A DNA stretch of 42,971 nt from Minisyncoccota bacterium. Lineage in GTDB: Bacteria > Patescibacteriota > Minisyncoccia > Phycocordibacterales > UBA1006. Both the position numbers and the translations under genes were made by a program. The notes under the pieces were generated by a model that worked only from the letters and a program-made list of their open reading frames with translations, did no database searches and had not been told where the DNA came from. This document shows positions 6,294 to 16,758 of this stretch, one piece after another. The first letter of the stretch is position 1, and the number at the start of each line of letters is the position of its first letter. Location of the stretch: positions 1 to 42,971 of the forward strand of contig JAQVEZ010000003.1 of the NCBI GenBank assembly GCA_028697455.1, read 5' to 3'.

Positions 6294-7683
6294 ACATTAA
6301 AGACTCAAACTCTTTACCAACTTCAAAAAGTTTTTTCTCACAAAAAAGAGGTGCAACAAAATGTATACTATAAGGAAGCTTGTCTTGGTCAAACCCTGAA
6401 GGGATTGAGAGAGCTGGATTCCCCGATAAATTATAAGGAACGGTAAAAAGGTCTTCTAAATACATAGAAAGAGGATCCTTCTTTTCTCCAAACCGAAAGG
6501 CTGTATGAGGTGTTGTTGGTGTCGCAATAATATCAACATGAGAAAAAGCTTCTTGAATCTCTCGAGTAATAAGATTTCGAAGTTTTTGTGCCTTGTAATA
6601 ATACTCGTCATGATATCCTGATGAGAGAACATAGGTTCCTAACATAATTCTACGTTTTACTTCATCCCCTAGCCCTTTAGTTCGAGTCGATACGTAACTA
6701 TCCAAAAGATCTCCTGCATGATCCGAAGAAAATCCAAAACGAACACCATCATATCGAGCCATGTTAGACGAAACCTCTGCGGGCTGAACAATATAATACA
6801 CCGCAAGTGCTTGATCGAGGTGGGGAAGATCAATATCAACAATACGATAACCAGATTTTTCCATTTTTGAAAGTGATGCATAGAAATTTTCCAAAACATC
6901 TGGAGCAATACCTTCACGTTCAAGAAAGGCTTTTGGGACACCAATCACCTTCCCATTAATATTTTTTTCTTGAAATTTCCTTCGTTCTTCATGCGGAACC
7001 GAAGTGCTATCAAGAGGATCGTGTCGAGCAATCGCCTCGAAGACAAGTTCTGCGTCTTCAACTGATTTAGTAATAGGACCAATAACATCAAGAGAAGAAG
7101 ACATCGCAATAAGCCCACGTCGAGAAACTGCCCCGTAACTAGGCTTAAGACCGACAACACCACAATAAGCTGCTGGTTGGCGGATTGAGCCTCCTGTGTC
7201 ACTTCCAAGGGCATAAGGAGCCATCCCCGCTGCAACAGCCGCAGCAGAACCACCAGAAGACCCTCCAGGAACCCTCAAAGTATCGAGGGGATTCTTTGTT
7301 GCACCATAATAAGAGGTTTCGGTCGAAGACCCCATAGCAAACTCATCCATGTTTGTTCTCCCCAAAAGAGGCGCTCCAATTTCTTTAAAAATCTCAGCAA
7401 CAGCAGAGTCATAGGGGGCTTGATAGTTTTCAAGCATCTTTGAACCAGCACTCATTTTTTTCCCAGTGAAAGCAATATTATCCTTAACAGCGACAGGTAT
7501 CCCAGATAAGGGGTGTTCTGTCTTGTTTGCATCTTCAAAAGAATAGGTCTCAACAAAAGCGTTTATCGATTCATTTCCATTTTTAATTTTATCTTGAAAA
7601 AACAAGAAGAGTTCTTCTCTTGTAATTTTTTCTGTCCTGAGCATCTCTTGTAGCTCCTTAATTCCAAGTTTCTCTAAATTCAT
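6289..7683 (-). CDS. gatA: Asp/Glu-tRNA amidotransferase subunit A
   Basis: GatA is the glutaminase subunit of GatCAB, which turns misacylated Glu-tRNA(Gln) or Asp-tRNA(Asn) into the correct amide form; it releases ammonia that GatB uses. The 464-aa protein has the whole amidase-signature fold with the Ser-cisSer-Lys triad at K67 (VAVKDN), S142 (GGSSGGS) and S166 (DTGGSIRQPA). Its length is normal to slightly short. It begins 8 nt after gatC, and ligA lies upstream of both. gatB is not in the window. The triad and spacing match characterised GatA proteins, so function should be intact. Confidence 0.97.
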   Translation of the reverse strand: MNLEKLGIKELQEMLRTEKITREELFLFFQDKIKNGNESINAFVETYSFEDANKTEHPLSGIPVAVKDNIAFTGKKMSAGSKMLENYQAPYDSAVAEIFKEIGAPLLGRTNMDEFAMGSSTETSYYGATKNPLDTLRVPGGSSGGSAAAVAAGMAPYALGSDTGGSIRQPAAYCGVVGLKPSYGAVSRRGLIAMSSSLDVIGPITKSVEDAELVFEAIARHDPLDSTSVPHEERRKFQEKNINGKVIGVPKAFLEREGIAPDVLENFYASLSKMEKSGYRIVDIDLPHLDQALAVYYIVQPAEVSSNMARYDGVRFGFSSDHAGDLLDSYVSTRTKGLGDEVKRRIMLGTYVLSSGYHDEYYYKAQKLRNLITREIQEAFSHVDIIATPTTPHTAFRFGEKKDPLSMYLEDLFTVPYNLSGNPALSIPSGFDQDKLPYSIHFVAPLFCEKKLFEVGKEFESLML

Positions 7684-7691
7684 AACGCTGG

Positions 7692-7964
7692 TTAAATAAT
7701 TTTTTTAACTTTTATAAAATCCTGTTCTCTTTGTGGCGCTGCAGCAACGAGGACTTCCCCAGAAGAAAATCCCCCTGGGAGCTCGTCCTCTCTGACAACA
7801 TTATGAGTAACAAAAAAAGCCTCTTCGTTTTGGACATCAACTTTTTTAATAGAATCAAGATAAGCAAGTATCTGAGTAAAACCTTCTTGATATGAGTTGA
7901 GCTCTTCTTCACTTACTGATAAACGAGAAAGATCCGCAAGCTTTTTAATATCATCAATATTCAT
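7692..7964 (-). CDS. gatC: Asp/Glu-tRNA amidotransferase subunit C
   Basis: GatC is the small subunit that wraps around and stabilises GatA in the GatCAB complex. The 90-aa product has the family start MNIDDIKKLADLSRLSVSEEE, an ILAYLDSIKKVDV segment and a C-terminal VREDELPGG motif. The open frame runs back to about 8102, overlapping the ligA 3' end, but the ATG at 7964 matches the conserved N-terminus and is 6 nt from a TATACT box, so the longer version is rejected. It probably leads a gatC-gatA transcript from that promoter, in addition to any read-through from ligA. Confidence 0.95.
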   Translation of the reverse strand: MNIDDIKKLADLSRLSVSEEELNSYQEGFTQILAYLDSIKKVDVQNEEAFFVTHNVVREDELPGGFSSGEVLVAAAPQREQDFIKVKKII

Positions 7965-7970
7965 ATAGTT

Positions 7971-7976
7971 AGTATA
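7971..7976 (-). promoter_or_regulatory. -10 box of gatC, leaderless
   Basis: TATACT on the minus strand, 6 nt before the gatC ATG at 7964, in the 40-nt gap after ligA. Confidence 0.55.
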
Positions 7977-8004
7977 CAAAAAAATAATAATAAAAAAAGC
8001 TACC

Positions 8005-10657
<2,653 letters not shown>

Positions 10658-10658
<1 letters not shown>

Positions 10659-11224
10659 TAAATAAGATTATTCCACAAGAAGAGATCATTCGTGTATTCA
10701 ACAGAGTTACCTCCCCATTCTACTCGAGAAATAACAACAATTTCTTCTGGGTTATTAGTTGTTTTGAGAAAAATTTTTCTCGTAAACCCACTATCCGAAT
10801 ACCCAGGATTGTTAAGCACTGTCCCAAACTGTCGATAGGTCCCCTGGGTTGAATTTAGATAAACCTTACAATCATCAACACAAGGATGAATTCGAATAGG
10901 AGTATCCCCTGTGGTAAAAGAAAAACTACAAGCTGCACCAAGCTCACTTGCTGATAAGCATCCATCTTGATTAAAGACGGTCTGCCAATTGTTCTGGTTA
11001 GAGAAACGAAGAAGGGCAGAATCTCTAAGGTTTCGAACAACCTCAACCCCCTCAAGAGCAAGATAATCGGCGATAACTTGATTTTGAGATTCTTTTGAGA
11101 TTTTAAGTCCACGAGAAGAAATAGTCATCAAGCCTGCCAAAGCAAGCGAAAAAACAAAAACAGCCAAAATCATCTCAACAAGAGTAAATCCTGATGTATT
11201 CTTTTTTAAGGTATTTTTTTTCAT
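10658..11224 (-). CDS. Type IV prepilin-like protein (PilV/GspI-like)
   Basis: A short basic leader ends in SGFTLVEMILAVFVFSLAL, a class III prepilin signal cleaved by PilD after Gly, with Glu at mature position 5. The 188-aa protein continues with SKESQNQVIADYLALEGVEVVRNLRDSAL, the alpha-spine and LEGVE/NLRD pattern found in minor pilins related to PilV and GspI. The C-terminal part contains cysteines (DGCLSASELGAACSF, PCVDDCKVY) that probably form disulfides outside the cell. It sits in the run of four minor pilin genes and is likely part of the pilus priming complex. The exact class among minor pilins is inferred only from the N-terminal half. Confidence 0.82.
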
Positions 11225-11249
11225 AACATTAGTTTATGTAACTCGCGAT

Positions 11250-11837
11250 TTAAACGTCAAGAGATCTTTGGGACACGAGCGTTTGAATTGTTGAAACACG
11301 CGTTTCTCCTTTTGCTCGTGCCTGAACCTGTATCATAATAGCAGGTTGAAGGAGATCGCCTGAACTATATGAATTCATTCCAATTATTGAAAACCGGAGA
11401 TTCACAATATCAACAATCTCCTTTGAGCTTAAATTATCTCTCTGAATCAACTGCCCTGTAGAAAGGCTATAAACACTTCGCTGTATCTTTCCGTCAACAC
11501 CAAAAGAGTACACAAAATATCCTCGCCCATCATTAGCAAGAAACCCAATAGAATTTCCTGATCCGTTGGCTCCTGGTGTTTGTGGATCAATAGAAAGTGG
11601 TAATGAGGCAAAAATTCTATGATTCTTACCAAGTCGTATTTCTCGTGTCATTGACTCAAGGACAAAATTAAGAGAATCGTGAACTTCTTTTTCTTTATGC
11701 GAAACCTGATACGACTGTGTCACATTTACCAACGCCCCCATCCCAACAACCATAATGATGGCAAAAATAGAAACGGAAACCATGATCTCAATAAGGGTAA
11801 AACCTGATTGATTTTTTTTATACAAAACTAAACTCAT
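11250..11837 (-). CDS. Type IV prepilin-like protein (PilW/GspJ-like)
   Basis: The 195-aa product has a class III prepilin signal, QSGFTLIEIMVSVSIFAIIM, with Glu at mature position 5. The following segment (KEVHDSLNFVLESMTREIRLG) and the later beta-rich part with an FLANDGRGYFVYSFG stretch resemble GspJ/PilW minor pilins, which cap the pilus tip. It has no cysteine. Its start codon overlaps the end of the upstream FimT/GspH-like gene (ATGA), so the pair is translationally coupled. Confidence 0.82.
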   Translation of the reverse strand: MSLVLYKKNQSGFTLIEIMVSVSIFAIIMVVGMGALVNVTQSYQVSHKEKEVHDSLNFVLESMTREIRLGKNHRIFASLPLSIDPQTPGANGSGNSIGFLANDGRGYFVYSFGVDGKIQRSVYSLSTGQLIQRDNLSSKEIVDIVNLRFSIIGMNSYSSGDLLQPAIMIQVQARAKGETRVSTIQTLVSQRSLDV

Positions 11838-12484
11838 ATTTTTTTTGCTGCAATTTGTCCTGAAGGAGTTACTTCTACCTTCATCTTCGGATTGTTATTT
11901 TTATCCTTGATGATTAATACAAACTGAGAATAATTTACCCCATCATAACGAATAGAAGGTTCTGGGTACGGACGAGTAAAGGTGATATAAGCATAATTAT
12001 CAGAAGAAAGCTCTTCCTCACATTCACCATTGTCACTGAATATCATCGAGAAACACACCGAAAGCTTCGTTGCACTGTCTGTCACTGTTCTCCGATCAAT
12101 GACAACATCACTTGTCTCATCAAAAATCCTATTTCGATTAGTATCATCAAAAAGAATAAGTGTTTTTTGTTCTGGGTTAATGGCAACACCTCGGATTGAT
12201 CGGTCTTGAGTAATATCAACAATCATACTCCCAAAAAGAACATTAGGGTTGATAACATCTGATCCAATTCGTCGATCGGTTCCCGAAAGTCCATACACTT
12301 GTGCTTGTCGAATTGTAAGAGCAATATCCTGAGCAAGATTTGTATACTCGATACGATTTCGGTAGGCGTTGTAATTAAAGAGGCTCACACTCGACATAAT
12401 GGCAAAAATGATCATTACAACAACAAACTCAATGAGGGTAAAACCTCCTTGTAAGGGTATTTTTTTGTCTCTCTGAAGCAACAT
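11834..12484 (-). CDS. Type IV prepilin-like protein (FimT/GspH-like)
   Basis: The 216-aa protein has the prepilin signal GGFTLIEFVVVMIIFAIM with Glu at mature position 5, then YTNLAQDIALTIRQAQVYGLSG, the helix typical of FimT/GspH minor pilins. The beta domain includes an FDDTNRNRIFD motif, which also occurs in GspH-like proteins (often written as FxDxNxNGxxD). It lies 3 nt after pilD and overlaps the next gene by 4 nt, so it belongs to a tightly packed pseudopilin operon. Confidence 0.82.
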   Translation of the reverse strand: MLLQRDKKIPLQGGFTLIEFVVVMIIFAIMSSVSLFNYNAYRNRIEYTNLAQDIALTIRQAQVYGLSGTDRRIGSDVINPNVLFGSMIVDITQDRSIRGVAINPEQKTLILFDDTNRNRIFDETSDVVIDRRTVTDSATKLSVCFSMIFSDNGECEEELSSDNYAYITFTRPYPEPSIRYDGVNYSQFVLIIKDKNNNPKMKVEVTPSGQIAAKKI

Positions 12485-12487
12485 AGT

Positions 12488-13321
12488 TTAAAAAGGAAAA
12501 AAATTAAAATGAAAGAGAATTCCAAGAAGAGATCCCGCAATAAGAAAAGGAGCAAAGGGAATTTCCTTTTGCATTATACCTTTTTTCGTTTCTCGGAGCA
12601 ACGAAGAGTCTAAAAACTGCCTCACATAAAAAAAGAGAAGAAAAACTGCTCCAATCCAAAAAGAAAGCGCAATAACAGAAAAACCCCTCGCAATTCCAAA
12701 AAGAAAACCTATCCCCATCATGAGTTTAACATCCCCTAATCCAAGAAATTTTCCTTTTGAAAAAAGCCAAACAAGAAAAAACGGGAGTGGAACCACAATT
12801 CCCCCAAGAATATCGACAAAAGCTGGTAAATGAATCCCTGAATATACAAAAACCCCTGACTGGAAAGAAAAGAAAAAGAGCGAAACAAAAGCGAGCACAA
12901 CAAAGGCAAAAGAGAAAGTATCAGGAATAATTTTATGTCGAATATCATACAAAAAAATAACAACAAAAAAAGCAGCAAGAACAAAAAGAACAAGTGTTCC
13001 TAACAGATACCCTGTTTCAAAAAAAGAAAATCCCTGCCACAGTCCTCGTGCAGCAACAAGAGCAAAGAAAAGAAATCCCAAACCTTCACCAAGAAAATAC
13101 ATCGGACTAATACGAGAAGAACAATGTCGGCATCTTCCCTTTTGAATAAGCCAAGAAACAAAAGGAATAAGCTCATACCAAGCCAGTGTGTGTCCACAAG
13201 AAAAACACCGGGATCTTCCCCCAAGTCCTTTCTCCGTATTGTGACGAAGAGCAACAACATTTAGAAAGCTTCCAATAAGAGCCCCTAATATCCCAGAAAA
13301 AATAACAAATAAAGCATTCAT
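12488..13321 (-). CDS. pilD: Prepilin peptidase / N-methyltransferase
   Basis: PilD cleaves the leader of type IV prepilins at the cytoplasmic face of the membrane and methylates the new N-terminus. The 277-aa protein has about eight membrane helices, a cytoplasmic loop with two CxxC pairs (CFSCGH and CRHCSS, about residues 39-72) that bind zinc, and the two catalytic aspartates: one in YDIRHKIIPD and one in GLGDVKLMMG (the GxGDxKL signature). Length is normal. It is the only prepilin peptidase in this window and should process all six pilin-like products here. Zinc ligands are intact, unlike in several other proteins of this window. Confidence 0.95.
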   Translation of the reverse strand: MNALFVIFSGILGALIGSFLNVVALRHNTEKGLGGRSRCFSCGHTLAWYELIPFVSWLIQKGRCRHCSSRISPMYFLGEGLGFLFFALVAARGLWQGFSFFETGYLLGTLVLFVLAAFFVVIFLYDIRHKIIPDTFSFAFVVLAFVSLFFFSFQSGVFVYSGIHLPAFVDILGGIVVPLPFFLVWLFSKGKFLGLGDVKLMMGIGFLFGIARGFSVIALSFWIGAVFLLFFYVRQFLDSSLLRETKKGIMQKEIPFAPFLIAGSLLGILFHFNFFPF

Positions 13322-13327
13322 ACAAAA

Positions 13328-13891
13328 CTACCTTGAGAGACTACTTCTAAAATCATAAATCCCATAAACATCATCATTATCAGCATTTGAGATGGGGTCT
13401 CCAGCTCCTTGGCATTTATAACGAAAAGGTGCATTGAGAGCGAGCACTGAGTAATCATGGTCTTCTTTGAGTTCGTTTGATTTTTTATTCTCAAGAACTG
13501 CTCCAATATGATACTCATAACAAGGTCCTCCAAGTGAAGTTGATAATCCTGAATAAAGATATCCAGAGACCTCATTATCATCCGATTCCGAAGAGGATAC
13601 TCCGGGAGGTGTTGGAATTACCCCAAGAAAATCTTTAAGTTTTTTATCACAGGTTCCGACACGTGCGTTGTTAGCATCTCCTATGAGCTGGTTAGGGAAA
13701 ACCCCACAGCTTGAACGATATTGTTCAAGAGCAATGCGGATTTTCTGAATATCACTTACACGGATATCGTCTCGTGCGCGTTGTTTTGAGGTGTTAAAAC
13801 CAGAAAGAGCAATGATGAGAAGCATTGCTGCAAGCCCAATCACCACAATCAACTCGATAAGGGTAAAACCTTCTTGTTTGTTTAAAATCAT
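13328..13891 (-). CDS. Type IV pseudopilin (GspG/PulG-like)
   Basis: The 187-aa product has the prepilin signal EGFTLIELIVVIGLAAMLL with Glu at mature position 5, then SKQRARDDIRVSDIQKIRIALEQYRSSCGVFP, the pattern of GspG-like major pseudopilins and of bacterial pilins (RxxAR...ALExYxxxxGxYP). The C-terminal domain has cysteines near GTCDKK, GPCYEYH and KCQGAG. It is directly before pilD and after the major pilin candidate; its own TATAAT box 8 nt before the ATG suggests independent expression. Confidence 0.85.
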   Translation of the reverse strand: MILNKQEGFTLIELIVVIGLAAMLLIIALSGFNTSKQRARDDIRVSDIQKIRIALEQYRSSCGVFPNQLIGDANNARVGTCDKKLKDFLGVIPTPPGVSSSESDDNEVSGYLYSGLSTSLGGPCYEYHIGAVLENKKSNELKEDHDYSVLALNAPFRYKCQGAGDPISNADNDDVYGIYDFRSSLSR

Positions 13892-13899
13892 ACTTTTCT

Positions 13900-13905
13900 A
13901 TTATA
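13900..13905 (-). promoter_or_regulatory. -10 box of the GspG-like gene, leaderless
   Basis: TATAAT on the minus strand, 8 nt before the ATG at 13891 and just downstream of the major pilin terminator. Confidence 0.58.
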
Positions 13906-13924
13906 ACAAATATTTCAGACAAAA

Positions 13925-13952
13925 TAAAAAACAATCATACGATTGTTTTTTA
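13925..13952 (-). terminator. Terminator of the major pilin gene
   Basis: An 11-bp stem (13926-13936 with 13941-13951) closes on ATAC and supplies a T-run on the minus strand right after the pilin stop codon. Confidence 0.82.
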
Positions 13953-13957
13953 TGGGT

Positions 13958-14374
13958 TTAGTTACAGCTGTAACCACTTTCCGGATAATCAGTGACAATA
14001 CCTGCAAAACCTGTTGAATCTACACAAAAGACGGTACCATCTTGATTCCCCGCATTAAGATCTGCTGCAAAATAATAATTATCTCCGTCAGTTGCATAGT
14101 CCCAACCTGCATTGTTATTATTTTTGTTAATACTCTCAATAGCATTAACTAACTCACTCTCCATGTCATTTCCCTCTCCTGCTGCTGGATATTCTCCTTC
14201 ATCAAGATTATACATTTCTAAGGTTGTTCGTGCTCCAGAAAGAGCTGCTTGGATTGCTGCATCCTTTGCCTTTGCTCGAGCTGAGGCAAGAGAGGTAAGA
14301 ACAATCGTTGCAAGAATACCAATGATAGCTACCACAACGAGAAGCTCAATCAAAGTAAATCCTTTTTTATTCAT
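13958..14374 (-). CDS. Type IV pilin, probable major subunit
   Basis: The 138-aa product begins with a very short leader (MNKK) and the consensus pilin signal GFTLIELLVVVAIIGILATIV, Glu at mature position 5. The helix ends with ARAKAKDAAIQAALSGARTTLEMY and is followed by a compact globular domain with only two cysteines (VFCVDSTG and the penultimate YSCN), consistent with the single C-terminal disulfide of many pilins. It has its own upstream non-coding region with a TATAAT box and its own strong terminator, so it can be expressed far more than the surrounding assembly genes; that is why it is called the major pilin. Confidence 0.88.
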   Translation of the reverse strand: MNKKGFTLIELLVVVAIIGILATIVLTSLASARAKAKDAAIQAALSGARTTLEMYNLDEGEYPAAGEGNDMESELVNAIESINKNNNNAGWDYATDGDNYYFAADLNAGNQDGTVFCVDSTGFAGIVTDYPESGYSCN

Positions 14375-14474
14375 ATGATATAAAAATAGTAATAAATAAT
14401 AATTTATAAATTATAAGGACAGCCAGCTATCTAAAGTGGTCTATCTCCTTAGATTATAACAGAAAAAGAAAAAA
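14375..14474 (-). promoter_or_regulatory. Promoter and leader of the major pilin gene
   Basis: Two TATAAT boxes face the pilin on the minus strand, at 14454-14459 and 14410-14415. Between them, AAGGA and TCCTT at either end of a 36-nt stretch could pair, and the six bases AGATAG occur twice. From the first box the pilin mRNA would carry a leader of about 70 nt, unlike most genes here, which look leaderless. Which box is used is not decided by sequence. Confidence 0.5.
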
Positions 14475-15680
14475 TTAACCAATACTTCCCGCAATATTGT
14501 AAATCGGAATCATCACAGACATAAGAAGCCCTCCAACTCCAATACCAAGCAAAATAATCATTGCCGGCTCAATCAAGCCAATCAAGGTGTCAACCGTGTC
14601 TGAAACTTCTTTATTATAGAACTTTGCAAGGGTTTCGAGGATTTTTCCAATAGATCCTGATTCCTCTCCGACCTTAACCATCTGAACCATAATCTGTGGA
14701 ATCTCTTCGTGTTTTTCAAAAGCATTTGAAATACTGTTTCCTCCTTTTACTTCTTCGACAGTATCCTGCATGATTTTTTGGAAAATAACATTTCCTACTA
14801 CATCTCCTGCAACCTCAAGGGTTCGAATAACTGGAATTCCCGAGGTAAGCATGGTGTTAATGTTGTCTGAAATACGAGCAAGGTAAATCTTTCGATACAG
14901 TTTTCCAAACCCTGGAAGATTAATTTTGAGATTATCAAGTCGCTCTCTTCCCGATCGTGTTCCCAAAGATCTCCACACAAAGAATGCCGCAACAACAATC
15001 AAGACCAAAAGAAAGACTCCATAGTGAACAAAGAAATCCGAAAGCCCAATAACCACCTTGGTATAAAGAGGAACTTCTTGCCCTGCGTCTTCAATGATTT
15101 CTGCAAGCTGTGGAATAACCTTTATCAGCATCAAAATCATAATAACAACGAACACTACCACAATAAAGGCAGGGTACACTAATGCGTTCTTTGTTTTTGA
15201 ACTCAAGGCGTAGTTACGTTCAAGATATTCAGACAAAAAAGTAAAAGTTTTTGAAAGATTTCCTGATTCTTCTCCAGCTCGAATCATATTTACGTAAAAA
15301 TCTGAAAAGATTTTTGGCTGACGAGCCATTGCTCCTGAGATAGATGTTCCACCTCGAATATCTTCAGCAACTTCAGAAAGAGCATCTTGGATAATAGGAC
15401 TTTCTGAGTTTTGTCCCAAAAGTTCAAAGGTCTTTACCGCAGAAACCTGTGCCTCAAACAAGGTTGATGCTTGTTTGGTCATGAGGACAATGTCCTTCAT
15501 TTTGACAGTATTAAAGAACGGAATACGTTTGAGAATTCCCTTTTGCTGTTGCTGGGTTACTGAAACAACAACATAATCTCTTCGCTGAAGGGTTGCAACC
15601 GCTACTTCGCTACTGACTGCTTCGATTTGTCCTTTCTTTTCAGAACCGTCTTTTGTAATAACTTTATAATTAAATAACAT
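14475..15680 (-). CDS. pilC: Type IV pilus inner-membrane platform protein
   Basis: PilC/GspF is the membrane platform on which the PilB and PilT motors act. The 401-aa product has the family N-terminus (FNYKVITKDGSEKKGQIEAVS), and two copies of the T2SSF helical domain, each with its GEESG motif (MIRAGEESGNLSK and MVKVGEESGSIGK), separated by long membrane helices near residues 170-190 and 220-238 and one at the C-terminus (about 370-395). Length and order are typical. It is 9 nt downstream of pilT. A TATAAT box overlapping the pilT stop codon may give extra transcription. Confidence 0.96.
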   Translation of the reverse strand: MLFNYKVITKDGSEKKGQIEAVSSEVAVATLQRRDYVVVSVTQQQQKGILKRIPFFNTVKMKDIVLMTKQASTLFEAQVSAVKTFELLGQNSESPIIQDALSEVAEDIRGGTSISGAMARQPKIFSDFYVNMIRAGEESGNLSKTFTFLSEYLERNYALSSKTKNALVYPAFIVVVFVVIMILMLIKVIPQLAEIIEDAGQEVPLYTKVVIGLSDFFVHYGVFLLVLIVVAAFFVWRSLGTRSGRERLDNLKINLPGFGKLYRKIYLARISDNINTMLTSGIPVIRTLEVAGDVVGNVIFQKIMQDTVEEVKGGNSISNAFEKHEEIPQIMVQMVKVGEESGSIGKILETLAKFYNKEVSDTVDTLIGLIEPAMIILLGIGVGGLLMSVMIPIYNIAGSIG

Positions 15681-15688
15681 ACTCGTTT

Positions 15689-15694
15689 ATTATA
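15689..15694 (-). promoter_or_regulatory. -10 box of pilC embedded in the pilT stop codon
   Basis: TATAAT lies 8 nt before the pilC ATG at 15680 and contains the pilT TAA stop (15690-15692). Confidence 0.55.
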
Positions 15695-16754
15695 TCATTG
15701 AATCTAATAATTTTGGATTCAAAGAGTGCCGTCGTGCATCATCAATAGTGATATGCCCTGTTTGGACTAACTCGATAAGAGAGCGGTTCATATCAATCAT
15801 TCCATGCTCAAAACCTGTTTCAATGAGGGTATTAATTTCATGAGTTCTCCCCTCTCGGATAAGATTCGCGATTCCGGGAGTATTAATCATAAGCTCATAG
15901 ACGGGAACCATCCCCCCACGCTGACTCTTGAGCAATCGTTGTGAGAAAATACCAATAAGAGATCCTGCAAGCTGAGTACGCACTTGGTTTTGTTGAGCTG
16001 CGGGAAATGAGTCAATAATACGATCAACCGTTTGTGCAGCGTTGTTGGTATGTAGAGTTGAAAAAACAAGGTGCCCTGTTTCGGCTGCGGTAACCACCGT
16101 TGAAATTGTTTCTGGATTTCTCATCTCTCCCACCATAATCACATTCACATCTTGACGGAAAAGAGACTTGAGTCCTGTTTCAAAAGAAAGCGTATCGGCT
16201 CCAACTTCTCGTTGTTCAATAATAGAAAGATTATCGTGAAAGAGGTACTCAACAGGATTTTCAATGGTAATGATTCTTTCTTTGCGGGACTGATTAATCT
16301 TGGAAATAATCGCTGCCATTGTGGTTGATTTTCCTTGCCCCACAGGACCTACGATGAGAAAGAGCCCTTGTTCCTTTTGAGCAAAAGTTTCCAAAATTGG
16401 AGGAAGGTTGAGATCTTCGAGCTCTCGAACTTCTTGGATAACACGAAAAGCAAGGTTGATTCCCTCGTCCTGAAGATACGCACTTGCTCGCAATCGCATT
16501 TCTCCTTTATATGAATACGAAAAGTCAATTTCTTCACGATGAAGAATATTTGAAATTTTTTGCTCATCAACGAGCTCTTTGAGAATATTAAAGGTGTCAT
16601 CTTTACTCAAAACATCGTAATTTTCCATCGTAATGAGATCTCCCTCTACTCGCATGATTGGCTTTCTTCCGTGAGAAAGGTGGAGGTCTGACGCTCCCTC
16701 TCGTTTGAGAACCAAAAGTAAATTCTCTAAATATTGTATATAGTTGGTATTCAT
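15690..16754 (-). CDS. pilT: Type IV pilus retraction ATPase
   Basis: PilT is the hexameric motor that depolymerises pili for twitching and DNA uptake. The 354-aa protein (from the ATG at 16754) has Walker A GPVGQGKS at about 136-143, an Asp-box-like region around EEIDFSYSY, Walker B VNVIMVGE near 203-210, the His box AETGHLVFSTLHTN and the C-terminal NLIREG motif that resembles the AIRNLIRE signature of PilT. Open sequence reaches 16799 but would overlap the pilB 3' end; the inner ATG gives the normal start and a 4-nt gap after pilB. Confidence 0.95.
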   Translation of the reverse strand: MNTNYIQYLENLLLVLKREGASDLHLSHGRKPIMRVEGDLITMENYDVLSKDDTFNILKELVDEQKISNILHREEIDFSYSYKGEMRLRASAYLQDEGINLAFRVIQEVRELEDLNLPPILETFAQKEQGLFLIVGPVGQGKSTTMAAIISKINQSRKERIITIENPVEYLFHDNLSIIEQREVGADTLSFETGLKSLFRQDVNVIMVGEMRNPETISTVVTAAETGHLVFSTLHTNNAAQTVDRIIDSFPAAQQNQVRTQLAGSLIGIFSQRLLKSQRGGMVPVYELMINTPGIANLIREGRTHEINTLIETGFEHGMIDMNRSLIELVQTGHITIDDARRHSLNPKLLDSMI

Positions 16755-16758
16755 ATCT